Shown in pieces: positions 35,749 through 60,732 of a stretch of 64,000 bases of DNA (position 1 is its first letter; each line of letters opens with the position of its first letter). The notes beneath the pieces were generated by a model. The model saw only the letters and a program-made list of their open reading frames with translations, did no database searches and was not told where the DNA came from. The DNA is taken from the NCBI RefSeq assembly GCF_040054535.1, contig NC_090796.1, positions 6,003,001-6,067,000 on the forward strand, in the 5' to 3' direction. Both the position numbers and the translations under genes were made by a program. Source of the stretch: Antennarius striatus. Its lineage: Eukaryota; Chordata; Actinopteri; Lophiiformes; Antennariidae.

Positions 35749-38700
35749 GCAGCATCACAAGTACAGAATAAGCGAAGGATGTGGTCATTGATTGTTCTGG
35801 TGGAGGTTTCTATTTGCAGGGACGTGTTTATCCTCTATGACCGTAAGAGAGGCAGACTCTTCCAAATCTGACCACAGTAAGGCCAAAACATTGGCGAGGG
35901 AAATAAAGAGTCAACTTGCCTTCAGGGCTGGTCTACGTTTTGATATCTGATCATTATGTTGAGAAGAAAAACCTACATCTAACTTATACAGTACTGTCAA
36001 AAAGCATTTGTCCACTTACGGATTTCTGTTGTGTTTGGTTGTTTCCCAAACTTCAATGTTTGAAACCATTAAAATAGCTTTAATTCAGTAGAAGCCACTT
36101 TTTAAAAAACATCAAAATATTAATTGAATAGAAATAATGTATCTCCTCGAAGTTTTAAATTCCGTGCTTATTGTGACAATATCAGATAATCATTTTCCAT
36201 TTATTGTCATTATTCTAGTATTTACTGCTGTGAGGATCACAGGGGCTTGTTCTGGTTTGCAGGAATATAGAATATAGTTAGATTGTGTGTCAGATACATG
36301 GAAACCTGGTTTCTAGTTAAACACTTTGGTGCTTTGGATGTAAAATACAGTATCTTACACATTGGTACCCTTTATCCTTTACTTATCCTACCAAAGCATG
36401 TAGATATTAACTTATACAAAACCTTAGTGAAAAAGCTGTTTCACAGTTGACCCGAAAAACCCAAACCCAAAGACAAAAAAAAAAAAAGAGAAGAAATCAA
36501 AAGGTTGTCTGTGACTCATGTAATTTTTATTTTGGTGCTTCAGGCATAAACTTTGGGGAAATAAAAAGAAAAGAAAAAAGCCCCACTGCAGCGCATCTGC
36601 TGCACAAACGATCAGTGTCTCCAAAGGTTTCCTTTAGCATGTTAGCTTAACATTCATTCAGATTATAGAAGATACAGTGTCAAGTCCGGTGTAGAAGAAG
36701 AACATACAAGCATCTACAGTTCCAGGAGATCAATATGTAATGGGAGAAGAAGGGATGTGTTGAATATCTTTTTTGAACTGCGGGGGAACTCGTGGTCAAC
36801 CAAAACTTGTGTTGCATTAATGCTCTCATTCATGTCTGAGTACTCACACGTTTTATTTGCCCAAACATTCACGTTTTATAGCTACATGTTTACACCCGTT
36901 CTGCAGGCATTGCTGAAAAGACACCTGAGAATTGTGTATAGGTGTTCACTATGAGAACAGATAAGAGCGAATGCACCGGAAAAGGGAACAATGCCATAGA
37001 TTTAAAACCGACGGGGTTTCAGTCCAATGAAGAACACTTGTGATCTCTGGAATCAAGACGTCCAGCAGCTGCAGGGCTTTCAGTCTGTCAGACTTGGCTT
37101 TGGTTGGTGAATAATTATCATCTCTAGCTTCACCTAAGATGACGGTTTTTGTTTGGTTAACGGATGTAGACGGGGTATGGGAGTAATTTCACTCCTAGCA
37201 CGTGAATAAATCTGAGATCTACCACAGTTCCTCATTGGTGGTCGCTTATTGCCTCACCAGAGCCCCATGCAGGTGTCCTATTATCAGGTAATGGCCCACT
37301 TCTGCTCAATCACTTCCTCTTGGACTAAACCATTTTTTCAAGTAAATAGGGAAATAAATGTGGACAGGCAGATGGTTGAGAGAAGCAGACAACCAATCAC
37401 GGCCTTCAGTCGCCCCAACAACGGGCCTTAACTACAATTTTGCCTCTAATCCTAGAAGATTCAGAAAAAACTGAACAGTCGTCTTGGATCTTCAGAGGAG
37501 ATTGAAGAGGCGACTACGTTCAACACAGCGGTCGACTATGACCTGGATGACCGGTATTTAGGGTAACCTCAGCTGCTCCATCCCATTCTTCAGATGATTT
37601 ACAAGTCATTATCTCAGACGGTGCTCCGTTAGTCCTCGCACTGAAAGACCTCTAGTGAGGTAAATAGTGAGACGTGGTATAAAAATTTGTGCAGACATAG
37701 AATTAGTATATTATGTTGACACATTGGTATTTATATAGCCATCAAGTGCACATTTACTTCTATTTAACAGGGTTCTTGTTTTTAATCAAGTCAGCTGGAG
37801 AGAGATCTCCACCAGATGTTTGGACCAACATCAGCCCAATTTGTTAGCCCCCGATACAATCTGCCATACCAGTTGCCAAACTGTGGTTAAAAATTGAGTT
37901 TGCGCACTGGAAAGAGTAAAGATTGTGAATATTTTCTTTCATCTAATATACCTTCCACTGAAACAACAGGAACAACTCTAAATGCCAGCATCTTCCCATA
38001 AACCCATTACCCATCAACAAGAGGATAAATGGAGGTTTTGGTCTGGCAATCCGTGGCTTTGCTTCTGTTTGTGTAGCCGAGTTGTTCGGTCTATCAGGTT
38101 TTCTCTGTCCAACACTGTCTGCCAGCTGCTCTCAGACCACGTGATCTTTTCTTTTCCTCTGTGCATGTCTGAGTTTGAGAGGAGATGCTTGCATGTGAGG
38201 CGTCTGGCACCATCTTGTGGTGTGGAAGCATGGACGTGTGTCAGAGGCTGTGATGCTGCAGATGTTCATTGCATCCTACAGAAGCTGCAGTGATGCAGAG
38301 GTTGAGTTTGAGCATCTGGAACAGAGGTTTTAAGCAGTAACAATAAAACATGCAGAAAAAACAAGACATTATTCTGTCTGAATCAGAACATAGGAACTTA
38401 TGTAGTCTGACTACATCGTCAGCGATTCTTAGTTTTCCCAGGAGATTTCCTGTCCAGTCGCAGATTAAGTTTATCTTTATAAATTTTCTTTATTAACTCC
38501 TATAACAGCATTGTGAAATTGGATTTCAAGATGACAGTTCCTCGTGTTCTACACTACAATTGTGGCATCCATGGACATTTAAAAATGAAGCGATCCATAA
38601 AATACAATAAAGGTTTGTTTTACACAAACACAACAACCCTTAGAACCAATCAAATTAGACACAAGACTTGATTTTTTAAGGACAAAACAATGAAGCTGAG

Positions 38701-38750
38701 TGCATTGGATCATTAACAGGCCAGAATTACATCATCCATCAGGTTAAGTC

Positions 38751-38795
38751 AGACACACACACACAGACACACACACACGCATGCACACACACACA
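38751..38795. repeat. (CA)n microsatellite upstream of first rhbdf1 coding exon
   Basis: Interrupted CA tract about 140 bases before the acceptor of the first coding exon. Confidence 0.9.
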
Positions 38796-38964
38796 CGGAT
38801 TACTTTTGATTTCATACACAGTCTTCGACGTGTTTGTAATACGTCAACAAACCTTTTTTTTTTAAGGGGAATCATGTCTTTGGCTTGACCATATTTTGAC
38901 CCCCCCATCAAACCCGTTTCCTCTGTGTGTTCCAGCTGGCAGGCGGGGGGTGGAGCTAGCGAGC

Positions 38965-49863
<10,899 letters not shown>

Positions 49864-50600
49864 GCGCCGCCTTCTGAAACGCCAGCTGGACTGTTTCTGG
49901 ACGCACACTGATGCCGGATTCGTCAGAACTGTTGATGACGTGGCGACTGAGCGGGAACGTTTCACTCGGAACAAGTTCAGGATTTCATGTTGGACGAATT
50001 TACTGAATCTTTTTTAAAGGTACATCAGACGTGCTATGAAGGCTAAGCATGAAGGCCTTGTAGCTTTTGATAGAAATGTGCACAAAGACAAACCCGTGTA
50101 AAGTTGTGATGAACCATCAGCTGGTTGACGTGTGACTGATCTCTAGCTGGACTAATCATGACCAGTCACTCTGTAGGAGGGTTAAAAAAGCACTTGCAAC
50201 CAAAATGATGTCTGTCTCCTCAATCTTTTTCTACTTTTTTATTGCTGTCTGAAGAATTCTGTCCAATTCCTGGATGTCATTAGGGTTAAAACTCACCAAG
50301 AAATTAGATATTAAAATACTTAAATGTGCCTTATTGACATACATGCACTCATAAAGTTCATTTGTGCCTCGTGTCAGTTTGTGTCTGAATCATGTAAAAA
50401 AGGATCTTTTTAGTGAAATGCCTTCTCTTCTCTCCACCTCAGCCTCAAAGTCACGTCAATGGATTATTTTTAATCGTCACCCTAGATTACAACTCTGTTC
50501 TGTTATGAAGCTGTTGCTGATGTGCACTTGTGTGTTTTCATTCAGTGTGGTGGCGTTTTAGCCACCTGACAATAAATACAAGAGTGAACATGTGTTTGTC
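49864..50600 (+). other. rhbdf1 3' UTR
   Basis: Runs from the stop codon to a canonical AATAAA at 50571-50576, followed by T/G-rich sequence. A later GGAATAAAGC at about 51128 could serve as an alternative distal signal. The end is inferred. Confidence 0.55.
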
Positions 50601-51076
50601 TCCTGGTCATGAGGGTTCATCCAGAAAACATTTGGGAACTCCAACAACAACCGTCTGCTGGCAGCTGGTGAACGTTACCGGCAACATGGTTTGTCTGCAG
50701 TTTTTACCCCGTCAGGGTCATATTTTACCTCAGTCGGGGGTAGTTTTTACCCAGTGAGGGGCACTTTTTAACTGGTGAAAGGGAGCTTAACAATCCATTC
50801 TCCAGTACGATGTGAACATCTGCCATCCTTAAATCTAATAACTACAGGTAATTCATTCAATCAGACATTTCTTTCCTGTCCGTCTCTTTCCTACTAGTAG
50901 AACCTCCAACATGCAAAGACTGAAGAATCAAACAGGATTGTGAATTAAAGGTCACCTCTGACGTCACACATCTGACATTATAAGGTCTTAATCCCTCATA
51001 GGACAGTTTTTTTTCACATGGCACTCATCCACAGTTCCTCGATGAGCCTGAGGGGGACACGCTGTTTTCTGAGTGA

Positions 51077-51091
51077 CCACTAGATGGCGCC
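51077..51091 (+). promoter_or_regulatory. CTCF-like motif
   Basis: CCACTAGATGGCGCC matches the CTCF core CCASYAGRKGGC fully. It lies about 500 bases beyond the rhbdf1 polyadenylation signal. Binding is inferred. Confidence 0.55.
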
Positions 51092-51272
51092 CCAAGACGT
51101 GTAACTGGTGAACCCGCAGCTCCTGCGGGAATAAAGCTTGAATTACCGCAACATTTCTGTGTCGTTCTGTGGGATATGAATGCATTTAATTCGAGCAGGA
51201 GGTTTATTAGCGTGCAGAACTCTTGTAGCCGCTCCTTGGTGCTTCCTGTGCATTATGGGTTTGTTCATTTTA

Positions 51273-51289
51273 CACACACACACACGCAC

Positions 51290-51352
<63 letters not shown>
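51273..51352. repeat. (CA)n microsatellite with CG interruptions
   Basis: An 80-base CA tract with several CG steps. Confidence 0.97.
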
Positions 51353-51353
<1 letters not shown>

Positions 51354-52379
51354 GATTGCTCTGGCATTCATTAATTCTTGCCTGTAATTGAGTCTTAATA
51401 AGAGTGTGCTTATGTTCAGAGAGGAGCTCTGAGAGCACAAACAGTCGACGCTGGTCTGCATACAAAACAGGAGAAATTTGTGTCTTTTAATACTGCATTA
51501 TGTCGATCCTGTTCTGGTAACAAAGCCTCCTACACAGGAAGGTCAAAGTTCACACGTTCAAAAGGTTTTAATGAAATTAAAGGCGGTAAAAAACTTGAAT
51601 GATATTTCAAATCATAACAATGTTGTGGAACCAAAAGAAAGACGGAGACTTTTCTTACAGCTGCTGATTCTCTTTCCATTTGATATTTATAGTTGTTAAT
51701 ATCCTTATTGTTTTATTTGGCCTCTTCTTAAATCTGATTTAATACCTTGTTTGAAATAAATTCAATTAATCAGGTTATTTGCGGGCAGAGTTTGGGTGGC
51801 CAGAGTTTGATGATGAATTGATAAATACATTCTCATAAAATTAGCACTTAATGTATTTTTGAGCATAATATATCATCACATAAAATGCTTGTGATCTATT
51901 TACAATATTCTCCAACCACCTCCTCTTTTTCGCCTGTGGTGGAGCAGCTAATGGCGACAAATAAACCACCGGGCCGACATACGGATCCAGAGAAATCATC
52001 TCAGCACTTGTCTGGTTCTGTCATCCAGTGCTCGGCCTAATGGAGGCAGCAGCCATTAGAAGCCCTTCCCCCACTCAGCCTCCAGCTTCATCCTTTTCCA
52101 GCCCGGCTTCCATCTCCTCGCGTCCTCCTCCTGTCCATTTCATGCCTTCCAATTTCCATCACTCATTCATCACTGGGTTTTTCCAGTTCCCCCCTCTACA
52201 CCTCTGCTCCACCACCGACCCTCCATCACGCTCCTATAGAGATGGTAATGTGACATGAAGAGGACGGTATCTACGAGCCATTGATCAGCATCTAATGAGA
52301 CACACTTAGGTTCCTGCTGCCCACAGCCCCCCCTCTGCCCCCAGCTCCTCACCTCACCCCATCCTCTGGTCGCAAAACG

Positions 52380-52554
<175 letters not shown>

Positions 52555-52618
52555 GCCCTGAAACGGGACCCCGACAGCTGGCCAACAGGTGGTCATTGAG
52601 AGACCCTCTCTCTTCATT

Positions 52619-52689
52619 GTGCATGGATCAACTAAGACACACGCACTCACGCACGCACGCACGCACACACACACACACACACACACACA
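52619..52689. repeat. CA microsatellite with flank shared with 24331
   Basis: Its first 24 bases are identical to 24331-24354, then an interrupted CA tract follows. A TAGA tract lies 65 bases upstream. Confidence 0.9.
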
Positions 52690-53805
52690 GTCCTAAGGCT
52701 CAGTACCCCAGCCATCAGGTGAAGGAGGCCACCAAAAGATACGGTGTTGTGCTTCTGTCTGTAAGAGTGAAAAGGGGGTGGGAGTGGGGGTGGGGGAGGG
52801 GTGGGGGTTAGGTCCAGCATGCACCTGTCTGGTGATCCCTCACATGGCAGAGAGTAATGTTATAGGTTAAAGCCACCCCCTCCCCCCACCACCACCACAC
52901 GGTCCTATCCACCACCTGGACTGAAATGGGCTAAAAGAAATGTGTGTGACACGGACACACACCTGAGTGTGTGTGACATCATTTTTACATATTTCAGGTA
53001 TTATTGTCTTCAATCTCCTCAGAACAGACAAAGTAAAATGTGTTTGTCCTTCTGTAAATACAAAACCAAGCATTCTGACTTTATATGCTGTGGTTTCATG
53101 CTTGTCATTCACCCATCCCCTAAAATATGTTGGAAAGGCTTCCAGTTTACTTGTTTTAATTTAATTTAAATGTATTTATTTACTTATTTTTAACATTTTT
53201 AGCCACTTTAAACTTAGCCTTCAACAATTAAAACTGGTGCATTATGTTTGTCTGAAGCTTGTTTTCCTAGAGCTAGATGAGATTGGAGGATATGCATTAC
53301 AACTCCTGTATCCTGACTGGATCTGACTGAGCGCCTGAGGACATGCTGGTGTCTTGTTTGCTGGAAGAACAGGGCTTAAAGCATCCACTGCCTTTTCACT
53401 TATTTTACTAACAATGGACCTTAATTCCCCAAATTAGCATCATGTTGCTTTGAGAATACTTGAAACCAGGAGTGGAGACCAGAAGGTCAAGAACCGCCTT
53501 CCTGAGGTAATAACTCACATGCAAAACAGCGGCATTTTCTCATAGGATTATATGCAATAATAAATTTTTTTGCAACCAACCAAGTTGGCTAGTATATGTT
53601 TATTACACATTACTGGATGCTACATTCAGTGTTTATAAAGCACATAGTTGGCTCGAACATGCAGGCTAACGCTACAGCCAGACAGACACACTTCCCTCCA
53701 CACACTCTTTCCTTGTTATCTCCAGAGGGCAGTCCTCCTCTCCAGCGCTGTGTCCTCCAGCTATGCCCCGTATCCTCCTCTCATTGGCTCCCAGTCCCTG
53801 ATTAA

Positions 53806-53827
53806 ACACAGACACACACACACACAC
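53806..53827. repeat. (CA)n microsatellite
   Basis: A short CA tract in the gene-poor region. Confidence 0.9.
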
Positions 53828-56639
53828 GGGCTGGAAACACACACAGGTGCACCAACACACACTCATCTCATTAGTGATTGCACTAACAATACTCTTTCCC
53901 TGAAAGCCCTTTGAGAATCTCTGATGGTTGGTAATTCTCTTCTTCTTTCCGTGTGTAGCACGCAACTTTTTCCTCAAGGGTGAATGATTGATATATTAAC
54001 TTATTTAAATATCCTGGTGAAACAATAGCCCCCAGTTGTTGTTTTTTTTAAATCAACACAGAGTGGTTGGCTCGACCTTTCTGTAATAAACATGTTCTTA
54101 CATGCAGCCTCAGAGATTTAAGGCCTCAGTCCGTTTACAGGTTTCCTCATCCAATATTTCATGCATATAAGAAGGATAACTTTGTTTAATAAATGTGCCC
54201 TTCCTTTGTGTCAACATGTCTATTAGAATTAAACGTGGTGTAAAGCCTATGTTGTTATGTTTTAGTATCTTTTAGTAATCCTTTGATGTGTCTTGGATTG
54301 TGTGTTAGGGGCAAGATTAGCATAATTTGGGGTCAAAAATATTAGAACAAAATAATATTTTTCTGCAATTCCATGCAATTTAATGCTTAAAAATCTACAA
54401 AACTGCAGACTAGTGCGATGATGCCCATGTCTTTAAAAATCTGACTCCATGTTTGATAATCTTCTGAGCTAGCCAGGCTAGGTAACACTCCACATGATGA
54501 AGCCTCTGGAGAGGAAGGAGACAGAAGAAACCCTCATGGTTCTCTACAGTCAGCCAGTTAATTACACCATTCTGCCTACAGTGAAGCTGTTTCAGTTTGC
54601 TTCTCTCTTTTTTATATTTTCTGTTTTTCTTCTTGTGTGTATTAATGGTGTGTAAATTAATCTGGTTCCTGTTGGTGGGGACATGGCTGGTCTGGGTTCC
54701 AGATTAAAATTACAACCAAATATACCATGACACCTTTTTTTCATGTTCACTCTGTTCTTCTTTTTCCTTTAGAACAAGAAAATTGTCTCCAGAATTTCTA
54801 GAATCAAACATCACCTTTTTTTTATTTTTTATAATACAGTAATCTATTATTTGTAACAATTAAGTTTCTTCAAAAAACAAACAAACTTCCTTCAGCATTA
54901 ATTTTAAAAGTAGTTTTTGATGGAAACGGGTCGAAAAAGTTTCAATGCTTTGGGTCGTTTCAGTTTCAATCCATGTTTAAGGATATGAAGTAATATTATT
55001 AAATAAAAGCGATTGAGCGCAGCCTCTGAATGCGGCTCTTCTGCATTCCACTTGTCTTATTGTTACTGAAATCGTCCGGTTTACCGTCTTAGTTTCATTG
55101 TGCTCCCAATAGTTAGTGATTGGTAAATAGCCATGCATAGGTATGAGGAGGGGGCCATTGTTTGAAGTGTAATACAAGCAGGATAATCATTTTACAAGGC
55201 GAGTCTGGGCCTGCCTGGACAGAGAGGCGGCTGATGGCTGTTATAAGTCCGTCAAGGTGGTGTTATAAGCATCGTGACTCAGCACAGGTGGACGAGAAGA
55301 ACACAAAAACAGGGTAAAGTTGAATCCGTGGATCCTTTGCAGTTGTTTTCCTTCAACAATAGAGGAAGGTTTGACCTTTCTGCTTAAAATTCAGATGCCA
55401 CATGAATAGATAACAGTAACGTCCACCTGGACCAACTACTATGATAAAATGGAATTTACTGACATAATAATCTTCTGTTGTATTATGAAGCAATAGGTGC
55501 CTTTGGGGTTTTTCAGTCCAGTTGTATTTTCACTGCAGCATGTTTAATTGCTTAGTTTTTTTCCTCCTTAAGCAGTAAAATACTACACAAAAAAACAAAG
55601 TAAAAAAATTGGAATTCTCCCTTAAACTACTATTTTATAGCCATCAACTGTAGAAAATGAGTTGACTGATGGTTCATTTCAATTTATTTTGTTACGTACT
55701 GTGTTATAACTTATGGTGTTGATAGTGAGTTCATATCAGATCCATTGAGTTTGCATGATTGGCTGTAAGGTGTGGTGGTCTGTGAAAGATCAATGACTGG
55801 TATCTCCAAAAAATAGCCACCAAAAACAGAAAACACGAAGAGGAGAAAACGTCTTCATCATCTGAGGAAAAAAAAAGAAAGAAGTTTATCAATACACAAC
55901 AATCAATGAAATGTCTTGTGCTCACGGATTCTGCTAATGTTTGAGATGGGCAGGTATCGGTACTATCAGATTGTAAAAACCTTGTAAACCCAGATGCTGG
56001 GCTTCGAGCGAAGAGACAGCAGTTTTACTTCTTCACGATACAAACAACCCAGGAGAGTTCTGTTCTCTGAACGTCTTTTAAGTCTCATCTCTATTCTGGA
56101 GCAGCAAATCGGAGCCGCTCCCGTCCAAGACGCAATTTAAAAACCAAATCGATGCTTCATGAATATTTTTGGCTTTGTGCGCCAAACAACGAGCACAGAC
56201 TAAACCCTGTCATCAGGCCTATCACTAAAATCTTAGAAACTCCATATAAAGTGCAATTTTCTCCATCTTCTTCCATTTCTGCAACTGGTTGGAAAATAAT
56301 GCTGCAGCATTGATTGATCCATCTTTCATTTAAATTGACCTTAAACTTTTGGAAATCACTCCCTGATAAGTGAGACAAACCAGTCCCTCGTCCCCCACCT
56401 CCCCGAGCCTCCCATCTGATGTCCTATGAGGGGAAAAGTTGTGTGTTTGTGGGGGTGACCCAGTGGGGAATGCCACACCTCAGATGGATCACTACCTCTG
56501 CAACAGCTTCAGTCAATACGTTTTAGAGGATTGTGGTCGGATCGACGGCTTTCCTCGTGGCTTATCAGTGAACTCACTTTAGTTTGTTGTTTAATCAGTT
56601 TTTCTTACTGGGAGATCTGCTTTTGTGAGACAGAGAGAA

Positions 56640-56670
56640 CACACACAGACACACACACACACAGACACAC
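56640..56670. repeat. (CA)n microsatellite
   Basis: CA tract interrupted by GA. Confidence 0.9.
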
Positions 56671-57050
56671 GCTCTACACACACAACCTGTACGAGTCAAC
56701 CTTTTCTATCTCAAACAGCCCAATCTGTTTACTGTAGGTCACCTGCGTCAATAACAGTTGGATGCAGCTCTTCCTCAAGATAAGCATGATTGTTTCCTCG
56801 TCTCCCTCTCTCTGTGCAACAGAGCGATTAAAAAGGAGATTTTTGTCACAGAACATGCCGATAAGCGTGGCTGTATCATGTATCACGGCTTTGGCGTGAC
56901 GGTTAGGTGTGCATTTGTTCTCAAAAAGGTGAACGTCCTCCTTCGCTTCTCGGGTCTGTGCGGCCGTCATCTTTCATTTCTGACAGGCTTTGTGGCATCG
57001 CCCAGGCAAGCTCGGGCTTGTTCAGTCAGCCCTCCCAAGGTCTGAGGCAT

Positions 57051-57112
<62 letters not shown>
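57051..57112. repeat. (CA)n microsatellite
   Basis: A pure CA tract of about 60 bases. Confidence 0.97.
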
Positions 57113-57115
<3 letters not shown>

Positions 57116-59506
57116 CACAGACAGAAACATACACACACACATAAAGCTCTCCTCCAATCAAATTGAGACCTTGTGAATGCCACAAAACTAAATTGCTGAT
57201 TTTGGTGAGAACACAACACTTCAGAGGAGGCCAATCATGTGCGGCGACTGCTTCAGTCGCCTGCTAACCCGTCTGACCTCCAGTCATCGTCAAGGAGAGG
57301 GTGAAACATTCTGCAGCAGTGTTTTTTTTTGTTTGTTTTTTATTTAATTCAGCAATCATCTGCACAAGATGGAATCATTTCCAGAATCTGTTGGGGATGT
57401 CTGGTGGTCGAGCTCTTATTATTATAAAATGGTGTGGTGTTCAAGTTGAACAGATTATATTCTACGTAGGTGCTCTTTTCAGGAAATGTTAACTTTAACG
57501 GATGTGTATGAAATAAAACTTCATTTTCAGGTCATTCAGGCACATAACGTTGACATGTTGATTGCTTAGACAGTTTTTGCATCACCTTTTATAACCTTCT
57601 CGGCTTTCTTTTGTGCAAGTTGATAGAAATTATATTTAAAAAATAGGTACAAATCCCGGGTATTTTTTGACTAATAGAAATCTAAAAACTGCAAGTAACT
57701 TAGAACCAGTAGCATGTAGCGTTCTCTTTCATGAGCTGAACTGTAGTTTATATTATGACAACTAACCAGGCAAACCATGGAGTTATGATCCTAAATCACT
57801 GACGATACCAGGTCACAGGAACCAATGCTGCTGTTTGGGGGCCTGTATAACTATGTGTTTTAGATATAAAAGAATGAAAAATAATTTCCTAAGAGGGATT
57901 CTTCTTCTTCATCATCTTCTTCTGGTCTGTTTCAGCATCCAGTGTGATCCAGCAAGTCATTTTTAATCTTCACCTACTTAGTTCTAGCAGTAGTGACCAA
58001 AGAATCCATGAACCCTGGAGAGTGATGATTACATTACTTTGTGTATCTGATCATGTATCTGAGTTAGAGTTGGTTGCTACTTAGCTCTCTACCTTCTGGA
58101 ACAATCTGCTCATCCACCATTCCTGTTATCCTTCCTTTCAAGCTAAATGCTGCACAATTCGTTCTTAACAGTGTTCCTCCTATTGATTCTGCTCTATGCT
58201 ACTGGGTACATAAAACTAAATCCCTCCTCTTTCACCCCTCACAAAACCAAGTACATAAACCCAGCGGCTCTCCTCTCTCCTTCGCTCACGGCGCAGACGG
58301 TAGACACAACAAGTGTGGTGTTGGTTCTTTATGGGGGGGGGGTCGCCTGTCCTGCCAGCCTCTTTATGGTTCAGGGTAGCTTTCAACGGTGAATGGGCCC
58401 CTGCCAGTAGCCAGCGGTGGTCGGGGCCATGCATGGGAGAGGGTCTCAGCAGGCTGCTATTGTCATGGTAAACGGACGAGTGAATGGAAGAGGATGGGCA
58501 AGATGCACACATAAAACAGAGGAAAACATGAGGAGGGACAAACACCGACCACCTCAGAGATGGCACAGACGCTGGTGGAGGCCCTGTGGGCCCACGTTTA
58601 TGAGGATCTATAGGGCCATTCTGCTCTTACTGGTATATATTTCACGTAAACTTCATTTAACATTAGCATGTTAAAACAAGCCACAACATTTACATCATAT
58701 TCCAAAAGACACGATAAACAAAACCAACCCTGATGAAGCAAAAATGTCCTTGAACTGATGGATCTTCTGTCGATGACCCCTACCAACAGACGCCATTATG
58801 ATCTTAGAAAAACAACGGCTAAGAATGATTTCTCTTGAAATTAATTTTAATAGTGCTAGGATGGCATCATAAGCAGCAAAATCTGAATATTATATTCAAA
58901 TTCAACATTTTGAGACATTTTTTAATAAAAATGTTGGTGTGTCTGCTGTGTTTATGTTTATAAGGTGCTCTCAAGCACACAATCCAGTCAAATAAAAACC
59001 AAAAATGTTTATTTGCAATTGATGAAATTACTCTTTTCATCTCATTTTTCATCAAACCTCAGTATGGATGCTGTTATTTCCCTTCTGAATCTGGAACTAA
59101 AAAGATCTAAATCACTTTGTTCATAATAGGAGGGACAAAACTGAAGGTGGGTAAATGATGTGTACAGTCGTTAAAACAAGTATTCTATACACTTTTAAAT
59201 GTAGAAAATACTGGAGGAACAACTGAGGGTGAGTCCTTCAGTGACCAGTGAGCAAATTCTGCTAATATCTTCTCACATTTATCTGTTTATAATGTAAAAG
59301 AAAGGAAATTGCATGTCACGCCTTTTTGGATTGACACATAATGGGGCTATTTGTCCGCTGTCTGTTTGGAGCAGGGAGGACAGAAAAAGGGTTAAAAGGC
59401 TCCGTCTGCCCCATAATCCTCAACCGTTAAAAGCCCTCCAGAAAGACGTGACGTGTGTGAGGTAATCAGTAAAAGATTCAAGTGTGCCAGAGAGTGGGTT
59501 TACACA

Positions 59507-59614
<108 letters not shown>

Positions 59615-59937
59615 GCGGTGAACAGACCGAAAGGGAGGGAAAAGACTGAGCAAAGGAGGGAAGAAACAGAAAATAAACACTCCTCCTCTAAGTTCTTCTC
59701 CCCTCCTTTTTCACTTGGCTCCTTTCTCCTCTTCTTCAGTCTCTTCCTCCCTGCTGTGCCGGTACAATGTGGTAGTATAATGTTCACCCACTAAAGGCTC
59801 TGGTGCGTCGCTTCGCCTTTCTTCCAGTGCTGTATTTCTGTTGTTCGCAGAATTTCTGCTCGTCGCGGATTCAGACCACCTTGAGGTTTACCCACCTTTT
59901 CTGTTCACATGCTATGACAGCAGCTCATAGCATAGCA

Positions 59938-59975
59938 TGGATTCTTTTAGGAACCTCTGTTCCTAAAAGAATCCA
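59938..59975. repeat. Perfect 17-bp inverted repeat with 4-base loop
   Basis: GGATTCTTTTAGGAAC (59939-59954) and its exact complement (59959-59974) flank CTCT. One further T:A pair lies outside. The stem has no mismatch. Short direct repeats lie on either side: CATAG before the stem and CACTACC after it. Confidence 0.95.
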
Positions 59976-60642
59976 CTACCCACTACCAATCATCACTCAG
60001 ACCGTTCATACTATAAGTGTCACCTTCCTGACTTGCAGTAGGTGAAACAGTCCCTGACCAATGCTCTTCAATTGCCCTCTGGGCCACATCAAGCATTCAA
60101 AATTTGGCATTTAGATGTTTAATTGACTGTCACTGATAATGGGATTGTGTTCATTCAACCAGGCTGCTGCGGAGATCGGTGTAAAGCCTGTGAAACTGTT
60201 CGGAAGAGGGAGAGAGTGGAGGACCGGAGACTCTCTGTCCTTGTCTGTAAATATTTCAGACCTTTAGAGGGTCAGGAACATTGATTTGTGGAAACGTACA
60301 GTCTGTGTTTGCAGTTAGATATCAGACTGTTGATAAAAAGTTTCCTAAAACTTTCTTTACGCCATTTCTGCTTGGAAACATTTCTTATATAGAGGCAGGA
60401 AACCCATTAAAAGACTCCTTTTGAGGTAGCCTAATAAACATTTAAACATATCTCATAAACATTTCTAATTCAGGCGGATCATAAATAATTATACTAGCCT
60501 TGCAGACTTACAAAAAAGTTGGTACCCCCCCCCCCAAATATATTCATGGTATGACATCTTTAAAAGGAGAGAATGGGAAACCTGAGTGAAAAAAGGTCAA
60601 GAATCAACGTTAGTATTATGTTGGCCTTTGGCAATTTCAGTA

Positions 60643-60657
60643 ACACACAGACACACA

Positions 60658-60730
<73 letters not shown>
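60643..60730. repeat. (CA)n microsatellite
   Basis: CA tract with two GA interruptions at its start, about 85 bases. Confidence 0.97.

Positions 60731-60732
<2 letters not shown>

Noticed and set aside
58074-58379. Open frame with a WNNLL-like stretch suggesting a LINE tail
   Set aside because: Only one short motif resembles a reverse transcriptase C-terminus. There is no tail or other block, so the evidence is too weak.
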